A DNA stretch of 64,000 nucleotides from Bacteroidota bacterium (GCA_947464275.1 CANHVU010000001.1:1-64000); one strand, 5' to 3'. Positions 28,580-39,567 are shown, counted from the stretch's first letter. Notes: generated by a model not told the origin, from the sequence alone. Numbers and translations are program-made.

Positions 28580-28612
28580 AACCCCGAAAATTCTCAAATT
28601 CGGGGTTCAAAT
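28580..28612 (-). terminator. Terminator of the uppS-bamA-ompH-ompH operon
   Basis: AACCCCGAA (28580-28588) pairs with TTCGGGGTT (28599-28607). Read on the minus strand, a run of T follows, so it ends the ompH transcript. A rich strand keeps the stem stable in AT-rich surroundings. Confidence 0.88.
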
Positions 28613-28627
28613 ATTTAAATGAATAAA

Positions 28628-29191
28628 TTATTTCTTAGGTGCAGCGGGTGCAACCGTTTTAGGTGCAGGTGGTGCATCTACAATTCCTAATTTCTTTTTT
28701 ACCAATGCAGTAACATCGTCACCTTCTGGCTTGTAAAGCATACCTGCAGTATTACTATCAAATACATACGTATAGCCTACTTCTTTAGCAACTTGACCAA
28801 TTGCATTTTTAGCTTTTTCTACTATTGGTTTTAACAATTCTGCTTCTTTTTTACGACTATCCTCTTGAGCAGTTTGCTGAAATTCTTGGATTCTTTCTTG
28901 TAATTGGCGTAATTCTTTTTCTTTAAATTCACGCATTGTTGGGGAAAGTTTAGTTCCTTCTTCTTCGTAAGATTTATACTTAGTTTGAAATTCTTGTTGT
29001 AATTTTCCTAGGTCATCTTCTAACTGCTTTTGATACTTTTCCATATCAGTGTTTGCTTTCTTGTATTCTGGCATTGCTACCATAACCTCTTGCAAATCTA
29101 CATAACCTAATTTTTGAGCATTTGCTACAAATACCCCACCGCAAAGCGCAAATACCATTGCCAATGCAAACTTTCTAATGATGCTTTTCAT
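28628..29191 (-). CDS. OmpH/Skp-family periplasmic chaperone (second copy)
   Basis: This 187-residue secreted chaperone holds unfolded outer-membrane proteins for BamA. Signal peptide MKSIIRKFALAMVFALCGGVFVANA is followed by QKLGYVDLQEVMVAMPEYKKA, the Skp strand. The long charged coiled coil (about residues 45-120) forms the tentacles. VAKEVGYTYVFDSN is the conserved closing strand. The tail PAPKTVAPAAPKK is Pro/Ala-rich. It lies 28 bases after the first ompH, a paralogue by duplication. Confidence 0.93.
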   Translation of the reverse strand: MKSIIRKFALAMVFALCGGVFVANAQKLGYVDLQEVMVAMPEYKKANTDMEKYQKQLEDDLGKLQQEFQTKYKSYEEEGTKLSPTMREFKEKELRQLQERIQEFQQTAQEDSRKKEAELLKPIVEKAKNAIGQVAKEVGYTYVFDSNTAGMLYKPEGDDVTALVKKKLGIVDAPPAPKTVAPAAPKK

Positions 29192-29219
29192 TTGTATTAT
29201 TATTTATTTTATTTTTGTT

Positions 29220-29810
29220 TTATCTTTTTTCGTTACCCTCGTTTGTTTTGGGTGCAGGATTTTCAGGCTTCAATTGGTTTTTACTTGGTTTATCAATTGC
29301 TATGCCAAGTTCAGTTAATACCTCATTACTCATATCATATTTGGAGTTGGTATAAAGCATTACCACTTCCCCACCCTTAGCAAATATAAAGTCGTACGCT
29401 CTGGCTTTAGCCACTTTTTGTACTGCGTCAAAAACTTTATCTTGTATTGGTTTTACCAATTCTTGACGCTTTTTGAACAAATCACCTTCAAAGCCAAATT
29501 TTCTATTTCTATAATCTCTTAATTCATCTTGCATTTGCTTTAGTTCAACGCTACGCTTTTTTTTCATTTCATCACTCATTAGCACTTGTTCAGCACTAAA
29601 TTCCTTTTCTGCTTTTTCTAAATCTTGCATTTTAAGCTCAATTTCTTTTTGCCAATCTTCGCTTAAAGCATTTAATTGTTTTTGTGCTGACCGATATTCT
29701 GGTAACAAATCCAAAATATATTCTGTATCAACGTAAGCAAATTTTTGAGCAATAACGCTATTGCTTGCCAAAGCAAACAAAATTGTAATAAGAACTACTA
29801 TTTTTTTCAT
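29220..29810 (-). CDS. OmpH/Skp-family periplasmic chaperone (first copy)
   Basis: This 196-residue relative of the next gene has a signal peptide ending SVIAQ, the strand KFAYVDTEYILDLLPEYRSAQ and a Glu/Lys-rich coiled coil up to about residue 120. VAKARAYDFIFAKGGEVVMLYTN is the closing strand. It differs from the second copy in its C-terminal tail (KPENPAPKTNEGNEKR). Two divergent copies side by side after bamA are standard in Bacteroidota. They probably form homo- or heterotrimers. Confidence 0.93.
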   Translation of the reverse strand: MKKIVVLITILFALASNSVIAQKFAYVDTEYILDLLPEYRSAQKQLNALSEDWQKEIELKMQDLEKAEKEFSAEQVLMSDEMKKKRSVELKQMQDELRDYRNRKFGFEGDLFKKRQELVKPIQDKVFDAVQKVAKARAYDFIFAKGGEVVMLYTNSKYDMSNEVLTELGIAIDKPSKNQLKPENPAPKTNEGNEKR

Positions 29811-29851
29811 AATAACTAAAACTAATATATGTGTTTTTAGTATAAATAATT

Positions 29852-32353
29852 TTAAAACTGTTGGCCAATTAAGAAATGAAAATTACCTCCATTAACGCCT
29901 TGACGTAATGGCACATCATCAATTCCCCAACCATAATCCAAACCAATCATACCAAACATTGGTAAAAAGATACGAACACCCATTCCATAACTTCTATACA
30001 ATTTAAATGGATTGTAATCTCTGAACTCAAGCTGAGCATTCCCAGCTTCAGCAAATACTAGCGGAAAAACTGTAGCTTGTGGATTCAATGAAATAGGGTA
30101 ACGTAATTCCATTGTAAACCTATTGTACAATGCTGCGCCTTTAGGGGCTGTTTGGCCTGTATTAGGATCGGTGTATAGAGGAGTCAAAGTATTATCTTGA
30201 TAACCACGTAAAGCTACTAATTCCCTTCCATCTAAATTAAATCCAGTTAAACCAGCTCCTCCAACCCAAAACCTCTCAAATGGGGTAATGGCTAAATTTG
30301 AATTATATCTTCCTAATGCACCAAAATTAACCCTTGTCATAAATACTAAGTCACCCAAAATTCTGTTAAAGAACGTTGCATCAAATTTCCACTTATGGAA
30401 TTCTAACCAACGTGTATTAGCAGCATCAGTATTCGAGAACAATGAATAAGGAGGAGTAGCTTGTAATGAAAGTGAAATATTTGAGCCAGTTCTTGGATAT
30501 ATAATTTGATCGGTAGAGTTACGGCCTAATACAACCTTAAAGCTTAAATTATTGGAAACACCCCCTGCAATTGATGAAATATAGGGTAATCCAGCTGAAC
30601 TGTATTTATGATCGTATTGCTGAAAACTTCCTTGGTATTGCAAAACAAAATAATCATCAGGCCATTTCAATCGTTTTCCTAATCCCACTGTTAAACCAGA
30701 TGTAAACAAACCTGTACTTCTTGAATCTTCGCTAGAATAACCATTTGTTTGACGCGAGTGAAACACTGAAACACTCAATGCATTCGGTTTTTTACCTCCT
30801 AACCAAGGTTCAGTAAATGATGCTGAATACGATTGAAAAAAGGAACCGTTAGTTTGAGCTCTTAAAGAAATTCTTTGTCCATCACCACTTGGGATAGGAT
30901 TCCATGAACTTGCTTTGCTTACTTTTCTAGCTGAAAAATTATTAATAGTTAAACCTAATGTTCCTATTATCATTCCGGCTCCCCAACCACCTGAAAGTTC
31001 AATTTGATCGTTGGCTCTCTCTTCTACCTTATATTCAATATCAACAGTTCCTGTAGCAGGGTTTGGAACAGGATTTACACCTAAAGCCTCCGGATTAAAA
31101 TAACCTATTTGGCTTAGTTCTCTTAAACTTCTGGTAATATCGCTTCTACTAAATAACTGTCCTGGTTTAGTTCTTAACTCTCGTAAAATAACGTGGTCAC
31201 TTGTTTTTGTATTTCCTTTAACTGTAACTTTATTTATTCGAGCTTGTTCACCCTCACTAATCCTTATTTCTAAATCAATACTATCATTCTCTATTAAAAC
31301 TTCTACAGGTTCTACCCTAAAAAACAAATAACCATCATCCATGTACAAAGTACTCACATCTAAACCTTGCTGACTCATGTTCAATCTTTGATCGAGCATT
31401 GTTTGATCATAAATATCACCACGTTTAATATTTAACACTTTGCTTAATTCATCATCTTTGTACTTTGAATTTCCAATAAACTTAATGTTTCTGAAATAAT
31501 ATTTTAAGCCTTCATTGATAACAATTTTAATATTTACATTTTGATCTTTACCCCTCCAAACTGAATCAGACACAATTTGCACATCACGGTAACCCATGCT
31601 TAAGTACTTTTCAACTATTTTCTGCTTGTCATCAGAATAGTTTTCCTCTATAAATTTTGATTTAGAGAACAATCTGTGTTTCCACTTGGTTTCTTTCATT
31701 TGTCCTCTAATTTGCTTATCGGTTAAGGCAGTGTTTCCTTCAATAATAATTTTATCTATCTTTATTTTGGGACCAGGAGTAACATAAATTTTAAGTTTAT
31801 TGGTGTTCTTAACAGCATTATAATCAACCATCTCAAACTTCACTTTAGTATCAGAACGTCCTTTGTCATCATAAAATTTTTTAATTTCACGTTCTACTGT
31901 AACTAATAAATTTTGATTAATAATTTGACCTGCCTTAATAGTTAAAGCTTCGCTTATATCTTCTGCTTTACCTTTTCTTACACCTATAATACTAAAGGTA
32001 GATAAACGGGGTTTTTCTTTTAAAGCTAATTCTAGCCAAATACGTTCCCCTTCAATTTTCTGAACCTTTAATTTTATATCATCAAAAAGTTTTTGTTTCC
32101 ATAAAGTGGTAATTGATTTTGTAATATCATCAGAAGGTACTTTAATTTTTTGACCAATTGAGATACCAGCTATAATTTGAATGACACTTTTATCATAATA
32201 ACTGGTTCCTGTAACTTCAAATCCAGCTACTATATAGGTTTTTGCAGCATTATAATCTACAACAGCATAGGTATTGGCACTATCAGTTTGTGCAGAAACA
32301 AAACTTGTAATACCAAGAATAAGTGTTGTAATAATTGCAATCTTTTTTATCAT
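29852..32353 (-). CDS. bamA: Outer-membrane assembly factor BamA
   Basis: BamA folds and inserts beta-barrel proteins. The 833-residue protein has a signal peptide ending FVSAQ and POTRA repeats over about residues 35-440 (for example IDKIIIEGNTALTDKQIRGQMKETKWKH). The last 380 residues are a 16-strand barrel. The chain ends in phenylalanine (HFLIGQQF), the usual beta-signal. FERFWVGGAGLTGFNLDGRE matches the conserved region near the end of the barrel. A terminal GVNGGNFHFLIG segment is normal. It sits between uppS and ompH. Confidence 0.96.
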   Translation of the reverse strand: MIKKIAIITTLILGITSFVSAQTDSANTYAVVDYNAAKTYIVAGFEVTGTSYYDKSVIQIIAGISIGQKIKVPSDDITKSITTLWKQKLFDDIKLKVQKIEGERIWLELALKEKPRLSTFSIIGVRKGKAEDISEALTIKAGQIINQNLLVTVEREIKKFYDDKGRSDTKVKFEMVDYNAVKNTNKLKIYVTPGPKIKIDKIIIEGNTALTDKQIRGQMKETKWKHRLFSKSKFIEENYSDDKQKIVEKYLSMGYRDVQIVSDSVWRGKDQNVNIKIVINEGLKYYFRNIKFIGNSKYKDDELSKVLNIKRGDIYDQTMLDQRLNMSQQGLDVSTLYMDDGYLFFRVEPVEVLIENDSIDLEIRISEGEQARINKVTVKGNTKTSDHVILRELRTKPGQLFSRSDITRSLRELSQIGYFNPEALGVNPVPNPATGTVDIEYKVEERANDQIELSGGWGAGMIIGTLGLTINNFSARKVSKASSWNPIPSGDGQRISLRAQTNGSFFQSYSASFTEPWLGGKKPNALSVSVFHSRQTNGYSSEDSRSTGLFTSGLTVGLGKRLKWPDDYFVLQYQGSFQQYDHKYSSAGLPYISSIAGGVSNNLSFKVVLGRNSTDQIIYPRTGSNISLSLQATPPYSLFSNTDAANTRWLEFHKWKFDATFFNRILGDLVFMTRVNFGALGRYNSNLAITPFERFWVGGAGLTGFNLDGRELVALRGYQDNTLTPLYTDPNTGQTAPKGAALYNRFTMELRYPISLNPQATVFPLVFAEAGNAQLEFRDYNPFKLYRSYGMGVRIFLPMFGMIGLDYGWGIDDVPLRQGVNGGNFHFLIGQQF

Positions 32354-32415
32354 TTGTTTATAACGAAAACAGTCTATTTATGTTACTTTAAAGTTTAAAA
32401 TTCGGCTTTCTATTT

Positions 32416-33162
32416 TTAATTAGTTATTAGTTGTTCTGAGGTTTTTCCAAATCTTCTTTCTCTTTGTTGAAAATCGATAATGGCATCATACAAATCTTCT
32501 TCTTTGAAATCAGGCCAAAGTTTAGGTGTAAAATAAAATTCAGCGTAGGCCAATTCCCAAAGCAAAAAATTACTTATTCTATGTTCACCACTTGTTCTAA
32601 TCATCAAATCGGGATTTGGTATTCCGTTTGTTGAAAGGTGCTTATCAATAACAATATCATCAATATCTGATATGGCTAACTCATTATTTTTTACCTGAGT
32701 AGCAATATTTTTTATGGCATTAATAATATCCCACTTGGCACTATAACTTAGTGCTAATACCATTGTTAATCCATCATTGTCTTTTGTTGCATCAATGGTT
32801 TCTTGTAATTGGAGTTGGCACTTAGCAGGTAAATCGCTTATATTACCTATAGATTTCAACCTAATATTATTTTTTTGCAAAGTGGGAGTTTCCTTTTTAA
32901 TGGTATCAATTAAAAGTTCCATCAAATCGTCAACCTCTTTTTGGGGTCTATTCCAGTTTTCGGTACTAAAAGCATATAAAGTAATATATTTTAAACCAAT
33001 CTCTGCCGCAGCCTCTACCGTTGTTTTAACAGCTTTTACACCATTATAATGACCAAAAATACGAAACTTTCCAAACCCTTTGGCCCACCTCCCATTTCCG
33101 TCCATAATAATTGCAATATGCTTTGGCAATTTAGTTATATCTATTTGGTCTTTTCTCGACAT
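32416..33162 (-). CDS. uppS: Isoprenyl transferase (undecaprenyl diphosphate synthase)
   Basis: UppS extends farnesyl diphosphate to the C55 carrier lipid for peptidoglycan and surface polymers. The 248-residue protein has the catalytic Asp21 in IAIIMDGNGRWAKG. Its other motifs are RIFGHYNGVKAVK, LYAFSTENWNRP and DLMIRTSGEHRISNFLLWE, ending with YFTPKLWPDF and RERRFGK. Length and start are standard. It is the first gene of the operon running through bamA to the ompH pair and shares isoprenoid supply with idi nearby. Confidence 0.97.
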   Translation of the reverse strand: MSRKDQIDITKLPKHIAIIMDGNGRWAKGFGKFRIFGHYNGVKAVKTTVEAAAEIGLKYITLYAFSTENWNRPQKEVDDLMELLIDTIKKETPTLQKNNIRLKSIGNISDLPAKCQLQLQETIDATKDNDGLTMVLALSYSAKWDIINAIKNIATQVKNNELAISDIDDIVIDKHLSTNGIPNPDLMIRTSGEHRISNFLLWELAYAEFYFTPKLWPDFKEEDLYDAIIDFQQRERRFGKTSEQLITN

Positions 33163-33283
33163 GTACTGTTTTTAGCAAAATCGGACGAAAATAACTAAAT
33201 TGTTTGAATCAAAAAGTATAAATACAGCAAAATAAATTTCTGAATAAAATATTTTAACAGTTTTACTGCAATAGAAACCAAAA

Positions 33284-33313
33284 AGGGCCGCCTAAACTAA
33301 ATTAGGCAGCCCT
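33284..33313 (-). terminator. Terminator of the giant PKD-protein operon
   Basis: AGGGCCGCCTAA (33284-33295) pairs with TTAGGCAGCCCT (33302-33313) at 11 of 12 positions. On the minus strand TTTTT follows. It ends the sigma/anti-sigma/PKD transcript just before the uppS promoter region. Confidence 0.85.
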
Positions 33314-33330
33314 CTTGATGAAAAATAATT

Positions 33331-36300
33331 CTATTGTCTTATTAAGGTAATTGAACCACGAACTGTTTTTTCAGGCTCACCTCTTAATTGATAAGTGAAT
33401 AGATAATAATACGTTCCTGCTGGGTTTTCACCACCATCGTTGTTGGTTTTTCCATTCCACATTCTTTGAGCATTATCGCTTTCAAAAACTGTATTACCCC
33501 ATCTGTTCCAAATTACGATGCTGTATTTTTGATATCCTTCAATATCAATTTTAAATACATCATTTTTGTCATCACCATTTGGAGTAAATACGTTTGGAAT
33601 ATTTATTTTCCCTTTTGGAATAATTACTTGAATTACCTTACAAACTGAATCAGGACAGCTATTTGTACCAGCCACATCTGCCACAATACAAACATTAAAT
33701 GCTCTGCTTGAGTCTATGTCAAATGTTTGAACAAAATCGTTCAAATTACTTGCTTCGTCAAAATCTTTTGGAAAGCCTGTGAATTGTGATCCATCAGGAT
33801 TGTAAATTTTCCAAGTATATTTATCAGAGATAACAGTATCAGATGTATTTACTAATCTAAATTGATTTTCACCTGCTTGAGTAGCGGTAAAATCAGCTTT
33901 AGATTTAGCAGCAACCATTGTTACAGTATCGTGGTTTGGACAAGGCGAGTACGCTCTATCAAACTTAGTAGATGAAAGAACAAGTTTATACTGTCCTACT
34001 TTATTAAACTTATACTGCCAAGCAGTATCGGCCACAAAGTTAGTTTTGAGCACCGAATCAAGTTTATTGCCAAATGTTCCATCATAAACATCCATTCTAT
34101 AACGATTTATGGTATCTCTATCAGAACGATTGCGTATTTTAAATACTTCGCCAACACAAACTGTATCTTTTGAAGTTACTAAATCAACCTTGTATGGAAC
34201 ATTTATTACTATCCTAATTGGTTTTTGGAATCCATCTACCGTATCAGGTACTATAGCTGGCCTACATGCACTAGCACTACCATCTTCTGTATTATAACCT
34301 TCGGCTGTAATATAAAAAGTTCCTGGTTGGTCGTAATAGAAAACTGCAGTATCAATTACAGAATATTTATAAGTATATGATAACCTATCAGGACGACCAG
34401 AACGTATAATAGTTAATTTAGTAAATGTATCTTCAGGCAAACTCCAATTTTCTCTTTCTGGAATATTAACCACTCTTACTCTTTGAGGAGTACATCCTAA
34501 AGTATCATCAAGCAAAATTAAATGTGGACGAGGACCACTTAAAATTATATCTTTCTCTACTTCACTCTTACACCCTTGCTCTGTTATAATTTCTAATCTT
34601 ACTCTGTATTTTCCATATAATCTATAATCATACTGAGGATCTTTTAAGATAGATTGAGGTGCTTTTGGATAATATTTTCTATCGCCAAACCACCACTTCC
34701 ATTGTGCAATTCTATCTAATGAATCTGTACCTGTAGAGGCAGCATAACCGTCTAATATAATAGTAGAATCTCTGAAAAGGTATTTGTCACCACAAATAAA
34801 TATGTCTTTAGAAGCAATTTGCGCAATAGGTTTAACCACATTCACAAACTGAATACAAGTATCCCATCTTCCGGTACTATCTCTAGTAATCATGGATACT
34901 TTATATCTTCCCCACTTATCGTATTTATGGGTTACATTAGGTAATTTTCCTGGAGTTAATTCTGTATTGGCTTCTAAATGATCAATTACACCATCACTTT
35001 CAAAATCCCAATAAACACGCTCATAGAAAAATTCATTCAATTTATTTTTGAAACACTGGGTTAGTGTTTTTCCTACATCATTGGTAATTACTGTTCTGTT
35101 AACATATCCAAATGGACATACTGGTACATTTCCATTTAAAGTAATATAATCCCAAGGAACCCAAGTAATATCAGTTCTAATTGAATCAATAGGATATGTA
35201 TGTTTGGTGTAAGCCCACTGATGCATATTTCCATGATCATGATTATCTAACCAATTTTCGTTGGCTGGTATATTTAATGGACGAGAACAAGCTGATGAAG
35301 GATACCAATACCTCACGGAATCTCTGAAGTAAACTGTTTCTCCTTCACAATAAACAGAATCAATATCACCATTGCTATTCAACATATCAAAAGTATCAAT
35401 AACACCTATTACCACGTGGTAACTAGCTAATGTTTGACATCTTGAAAAAGTATTGGTTACCATAATATGATCAACCCTAGTAATATCACCAACCCTAATC
35501 AATTCACCATCACCACCAAGTGTCATTTGCTCAAACGATGATTTTTCGTATTTATGAGTAATTGGCAGTAACATAAGACTAGTATCCACAATAGTAGTTA
35601 CAGTATCATATTTAGGATACAATTTGTTGATATCCCAGCAATCATAATTTATGGAAACTGTTTTATACTGAGACATACGAGTTCCTATAGGGAAATACTC
35701 CATGCTAGAATTACTCCATGGCAATGTTAGGGTATTAAAATGGTACCTAATTCTATTATAAGGAATATCTGAACCTGGGTTGTAATAAAATGAATCTATG
35801 GTAGCTGTTCCATCACCCCAATTCCAAACATCGGCAATTACATTGTCTTGCATCGAATCTAGGTAGTGGAAAGTTACATTATCGCCCTTTCCGCGTAAAT
35901 AACAGAAAGATACTTTATTGTCCATTATTTCATTTTCGTATGTATAATTTTCAATTTTAAAATCAGCTTGTAACTGAATAAAGCGGAAGAAATTATGGTA
36001 CCAAACAGTATCACTCATACCACAATTTGGATCAGGTATGGTACAATCTGTTGGAGATTTACATCCAGTACCTACCACTAAACCCAAGGTAACCCAACCT
36101 TTTTTAGTATCAAAAGGCATGTTAGTAAATCCATATGAGTTTGAACCAGCAGGGTAATAATGTACATTGGTACTAGAACCAGAAGGACCAGTCCAAGCAT
36201 TTGGTGGCGGTCTTCTATTTGGCGAATTCCACATTGGCGGCATCACTAAACCTCCTCTGGTTTGTCCTTTAGCAACTTTTCCTTCTGCCGAAAAATCCAA

Positions 36301-39300
36301 ATTAGCCGATCCGTCAAATGGTACAAAATTATCTAACACACAAGGTGTCATATCATTTCTATCCAACAACGAGTCATAGTTAATTTGTAAGAACGTTCTG
36401 GAATTACTAGGCAAAATACCTGCACCTTGCGTTTTTTGTAAAGTATCGGTAAATCCATTATTATCAAAAATTAACCTTGCACTTCCACCAAAGTCTTTAC
36501 TAATAAACTCACCTGGACAAATCTTTCCATCTTGCAATAATCCAAAGGCATCAGGACGAGTAAATGATAATAATACGGTAGAAGATCCATTACAATCCCA
36601 ATCATCTAAAAACAAAGAGTCGGTTATAATAGAATCTTTAAGACCTTTAGTAATAGGATTGTAAATTTTAATCGTATCAAATTTAACTTTTACTTTTCTA
36701 TAATCAGGGTCTGCAGAAGCATTATTCAATGAATCTTTCATCCTCAGTGTTACAGAAATATCTTTAATTACATCTCGTTTAAATGCATATTCATATAAAG
36801 TCATTGGCGGATTAATACCCGGAATGATATCTGAACCTTTGTACCTTCTTAAACGACCATCATTAGCAACAGGCAACACAATATTTAGTAAACCAGTATC
36901 TATCCTTGTTCCTGCTCTGATTAAATCCATCCAATTTCCGCGGTATGCCGATATTGGATCAGGAATAGCTTTACTCAAAGTAATTACTCTATTTGGATTG
37001 ATATCCGCAGGCCAAATATTAGCCATGGTATCTAACCTACTTTGAACCGCTCCGGTGGCTCTAACTTGTTTATTCCAACTAGATGTATCTATACCTGAAA
37101 CCCAAAATTTACCAGTTGGAGGGGCTATTGGTGGCGGCCAACTTACATAAGTATTTGCCCAAGCTTTAGACCAAGCAGTTGTATCGTACGGAGGAAAATC
37201 ATGTCCATATTTATACCAATTTAGTATTTTATCCCAATTGGTATAATTATGAGTAGGAATACTATCATGTGAGAAATTACAACCATTAAATCTACCCAAA
37301 TACCTTTTACCATTAGCTATAAATGCACCATAAGTTCTAGCTTGCTGGTCGAATGCATTAACATATGGAGGTTCTCCATTAAAAGCAGTTGTAGGGTTTG
37401 GAATAGAATAAGATGTACAAGCAGGAGCAAAATCATCTTCAGCAAAATCCCAACGAATCCATAACCTGTCTGATTGGTATGCTACTGATGTATTTACAAA
37501 TTGCACATCATATTCAGGACCACATTGTACCTTTTGCCATTGTAATATAGTAATAGGAGGAGGAGAGGTTTTCTCAATTCTAACCTGAGGTCCCAAAATA
37601 TTTATACCAAATCCAACCAATAAGTCTCCTTCAATTACCTTCCAAATTCCATTTATTAAGGTAATATTAGTTGTATCTTTAGGTCTATAAAATAACTCAC
37701 CTTCGGTAACATCTATTGGCGCAGCCCCATTATAGGAAATTTGTTCACCGGCCAAATTATTGTAATTTCCTGTTGTACCAACCCCGTTTACTAATGCTTC
37801 ATTCATAGCTAAACCTGTTGGCAAATTTTTAACCCTGTATTTAATTGGAGAAGAATACTCGTATATCGCAGGAACAGTATTTAATAATCCAGTAAAAGGA
37901 TTTTTAAATGTGTAAGGAACGGTATCCCAATAATTTGGAACAAAAGTGGTATCAGAATTAAAGAAGCTATAATTTCTCGCGGTGAAATCAGCATTCTTTT
38001 GATGTCGGTAGTAAAACCCTAAAAAATTGGTTGGATTAGTAGGATCAATAATAGTATCAATTTTGTAGTTAGATACTTGTCCATTATAATTAATCAATAA
38101 ATATTTTTGATTAGTTAAAAATAACGGATCTCTTAAGAACTTCCCTAATCTAGTAGGTATTCTTGGAAATAACCTGTAAGACTCTGGATTTAATGAAGAA
38201 GGAAACATGGCATTAGGCGCACTGAAATAATTTTCATATTGGTACCGTTTCCTGTCTTTTGGTAAAGTATCTATTTTTGAATAAAAGTTGTAAACAATTG
38301 GCTTAGGTGGAGTTCCAGGACAAATTACAGTTAAAGTAGGATAAAACTGACCTAATCCTAAGTATTTATAGGTAGGTTGGTCATCCAAAAATCTATCTGA
38401 TACTCCTGGTGTTGTTGCATTTGGATCATTAAAATTCCAAATAATACTTAACCTAGTACCGCCTTTACCTATTAATTCTCTATTGTTATATAAAGTAACT
38501 GAGCCATCTTGTGGTTTTAATAAACAAACAGAATCGGCTATAGTATCATTTTGAAGTTCTCTTTTTGTTAAAATTTCAATTTCGTAAATAATATTTTCAG
38601 GTAAAGGTAAACCTGTAGTTCTATAATAAAATGTGTCTGCACATCCTAATGGCTTATTTACCACTGTTAATGAAGGATAAAATACATTATTATCAGTATA
38701 TAAGTGAGTAAATGATTTACTCCAAGCATTAAAATCTTCAGTTACAGTATTTGGTGGTCCGGAAACATACTTTTTACCATCTCCAAAATCCCAAACAAAT
38801 GATTTAACATAACTAAAACCCAAATCAGTTTTATTAGTAAATATATATGGAGTTGTATCGCAACGAGGAGAACCAGTTATGGTGAATTTAGGATTGATAT
38901 CCGCAGCTAAACTAATTACTCTTACACTTTGAAAATCTCTTGTTGGGTCGGTTCTACAACCCACAGAATCAACTACTGTTAAACTAACTTTATAAGTAGG
39001 GTTTACTAAATTATAACTATGACAAATATTCCTAATATTTGTATCAGTAATTAGCCTCGCATTACCATCTGCATAAACCCACTCGTAGCTTAACAAAGGG
39101 GCATCCCCTTGAGTTGTAAGATTATTAAAACAGTAGTTATTGTTTTTGAAACATTGTGTATCTCTACTTGCTAAAGTAATGATTGTTTTGGGTCTTTCCC
39201 AAATTTTTCTCTGTTTTGTAACTATAATGTCTGGTCCATTTGTTCTTTTTACAACTAGAGTAATGTTATAAAGACCCCCTTTATTATAAATTTTAGAGAA

Positions 39301-39567
39301 AAAAGTACTAGGCGGATTAGGCCCGTTCCTTGTTAACATAGAAGTGTCGTTAGGAATACCCCATCTTACAGTGTATGAAACTACATCTGATTCAGGAATT
39401 CCAGGAATTACATTAACCTGGGTTAAGTCAACTTCCGAACACGCTATTTTAGGTGTTATTGTAAAGTCGGACTGGGCTTTAACCAATACAGACATAAACA
39501 ATAACAAAATTAAAACCGCTTTATGTTTTAATTTGTTGGTTGATAGTTTAAAGTACATATATTTCAT
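33331..39567 (-). CDS. Giant secreted PKD-type protein with T9SS type B sorting domain
   Basis: This 2078-residue surface protein has a signal peptide ending near VLVKAQ, then a long series of immunoglobulin-like PKD domains. Copies of the WDFGDG-type motif are visible at SFVWDFGDGKKY, DVWNWGDGTATID and KWWFGDRKYYP. The last 90 or so residues are a type B (gliding-associated) sorting domain. It starts IPNVFTPNGDDKNDVF, contains IWNRWGNTVFES, and ends GSITLIRQ. It is exported through Sec and then the T9SS. The middle is Pro/Asn/Tyr-rich and contains many invariant-looking Cys. It is the third gene of a minus-strand run after an ECF sigma and anti-sigma pair, so it may be a target of that sigma. 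Function as an adhesin or scaffold is inferred. Confidence 0.85.
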   Translation of the reverse strand: MKYMYFKLSTNKLKHKAVLILLLFMSVLVKAQSDFTITPKIACSEVDLTQVNVIPGIPESDVVSYTVRWGIPNDTSMLTRNGPNPPSTFFSKIYNKGGLYNITLVVKRTNGPDIIVTKQRKIWERPKTIITLASRDTQCFKNNNYCFNNLTTQGDAPLLSYEWVYADGNARLITDTNIRNICHSYNLVNPTYKVSLTVVDSVGCRTDPTRDFQSVRVISLAADINPKFTITGSPRCDTTPYIFTNKTDLGFSYVKSFVWDFGDGKKYVSGPPNTVTEDFNAWSKSFTHLYTDNNVFYPSLTVVNKPLGCADTFYYRTTGLPLPENIIYEIEILTKRELQNDTIADSVCLLKPQDGSVTLYNNRELIGKGGTRLSIIWNFNDPNATTPGVSDRFLDDQPTYKYLGLGQFYPTLTVICPGTPPKPIVYNFYSKIDTLPKDRKRYQYENYFSAPNAMFPSSLNPESYRLFPRIPTRLGKFLRDPLFLTNQKYLLINYNGQVSNYKIDTIIDPTNPTNFLGFYYRHQKNADFTARNYSFFNSDTTFVPNYWDTVPYTFKNPFTGLLNTVPAIYEYSSPIKYRVKNLPTGLAMNEALVNGVGTTGNYNNLAGEQISYNGAAPIDVTEGELFYRPKDTTNITLINGIWKVIEGDLLVGFGINILGPQVRIEKTSPPPITILQWQKVQCGPEYDVQFVNTSVAYQSDRLWIRWDFAEDDFAPACTSYSIPNPTTAFNGEPPYVNAFDQQARTYGAFIANGKRYLGRFNGCNFSHDSIPTHNYTNWDKILNWYKYGHDFPPYDTTAWSKAWANTYVSWPPPIAPPTGKFWVSGIDTSSWNKQVRATGAVQSRLDTMANIWPADINPNRVITLSKAIPDPISAYRGNWMDLIRAGTRIDTGLLNIVLPVANDGRLRRYKGSDIIPGINPPMTLYEYAFKRDVIKDISVTLRMKDSLNNASADPDYRKVKVKFDTIKIYNPITKGLKDSIITDSLFLDDWDCNGSSTVLLSFTRPDAFGLLQDGKICPGEFISKDFGGSARLIFDNNGFTDTLQKTQGAGILPSNSRTFLQINYDSLLDRNDMTPCVLDNFVPFDGSANLDFSAEGKVAKGQTRGGLVMPPMWNSPNRRPPPNAWTGPSGSSTNVHYYPAGSNSYGFTNMPFDTKKGWVTLGLVVGTGCKSPTDCTIPDPNCGMSDTVWYHNFFRFIQLQADFKIENYTYENEIMDNKVSFCYLRGKGDNVTFHYLDSMQDNVIADVWNWGDGTATIDSFYYNPGSDIPYNRIRYHFNTLTLPWSNSSMEYFPIGTRMSQYKTVSINYDCWDINKLYPKYDTVTTIVDTSLMLLPITHKYEKSSFEQMTLGGDGELIRVGDITRVDHIMVTNTFSRCQTLASYHVVIGVIDTFDMLNSNGDIDSVYCEGETVYFRDSVRYWYPSSACSRPLNIPANENWLDNHDHGNMHQWAYTKHTYPIDSIRTDITWVPWDYITLNGNVPVCPFGYVNRTVITNDVGKTLTQCFKNKLNEFFYERVYWDFESDGVIDHLEANTELTPGKLPNVTHKYDKWGRYKVSMITRDSTGRWDTCIQFVNVVKPIAQIASKDIFICGDKYLFRDSTIILDGYAASTGTDSLDRIAQWKWWFGDRKYYPKAPQSILKDPQYDYRLYGKYRVRLEIITEQGCKSEVEKDIILSGPRPHLILLDDTLGCTPQRVRVVNIPERENWSLPEDTFTKLTIIRSGRPDRLSYTYKYSVIDTAVFYYDQPGTFYITAEGYNTEDGSASACRPAIVPDTVDGFQKPIRIVINVPYKVDLVTSKDTVCVGEVFKIRNRSDRDTINRYRMDVYDGTFGNKLDSVLKTNFVADTAWQYKFNKVGQYKLVLSSTKFDRAYSPCPNHDTVTMVAAKSKADFTATQAGENQFRLVNTSDTVISDKYTWKIYNPDGSQFTGFPKDFDEASNLNDFVQTFDIDSSRAFNVCIVADVAGTNSCPDSVCKVIQVIIPKGKINIPNVFTPNGDDKNDVFKIDIEGYQKYSIVIWNRWGNTVFESDNAQRMWNGKTNNDGGENPAGTYYYLFTYQLRGEPEKTVRGSITLIRQ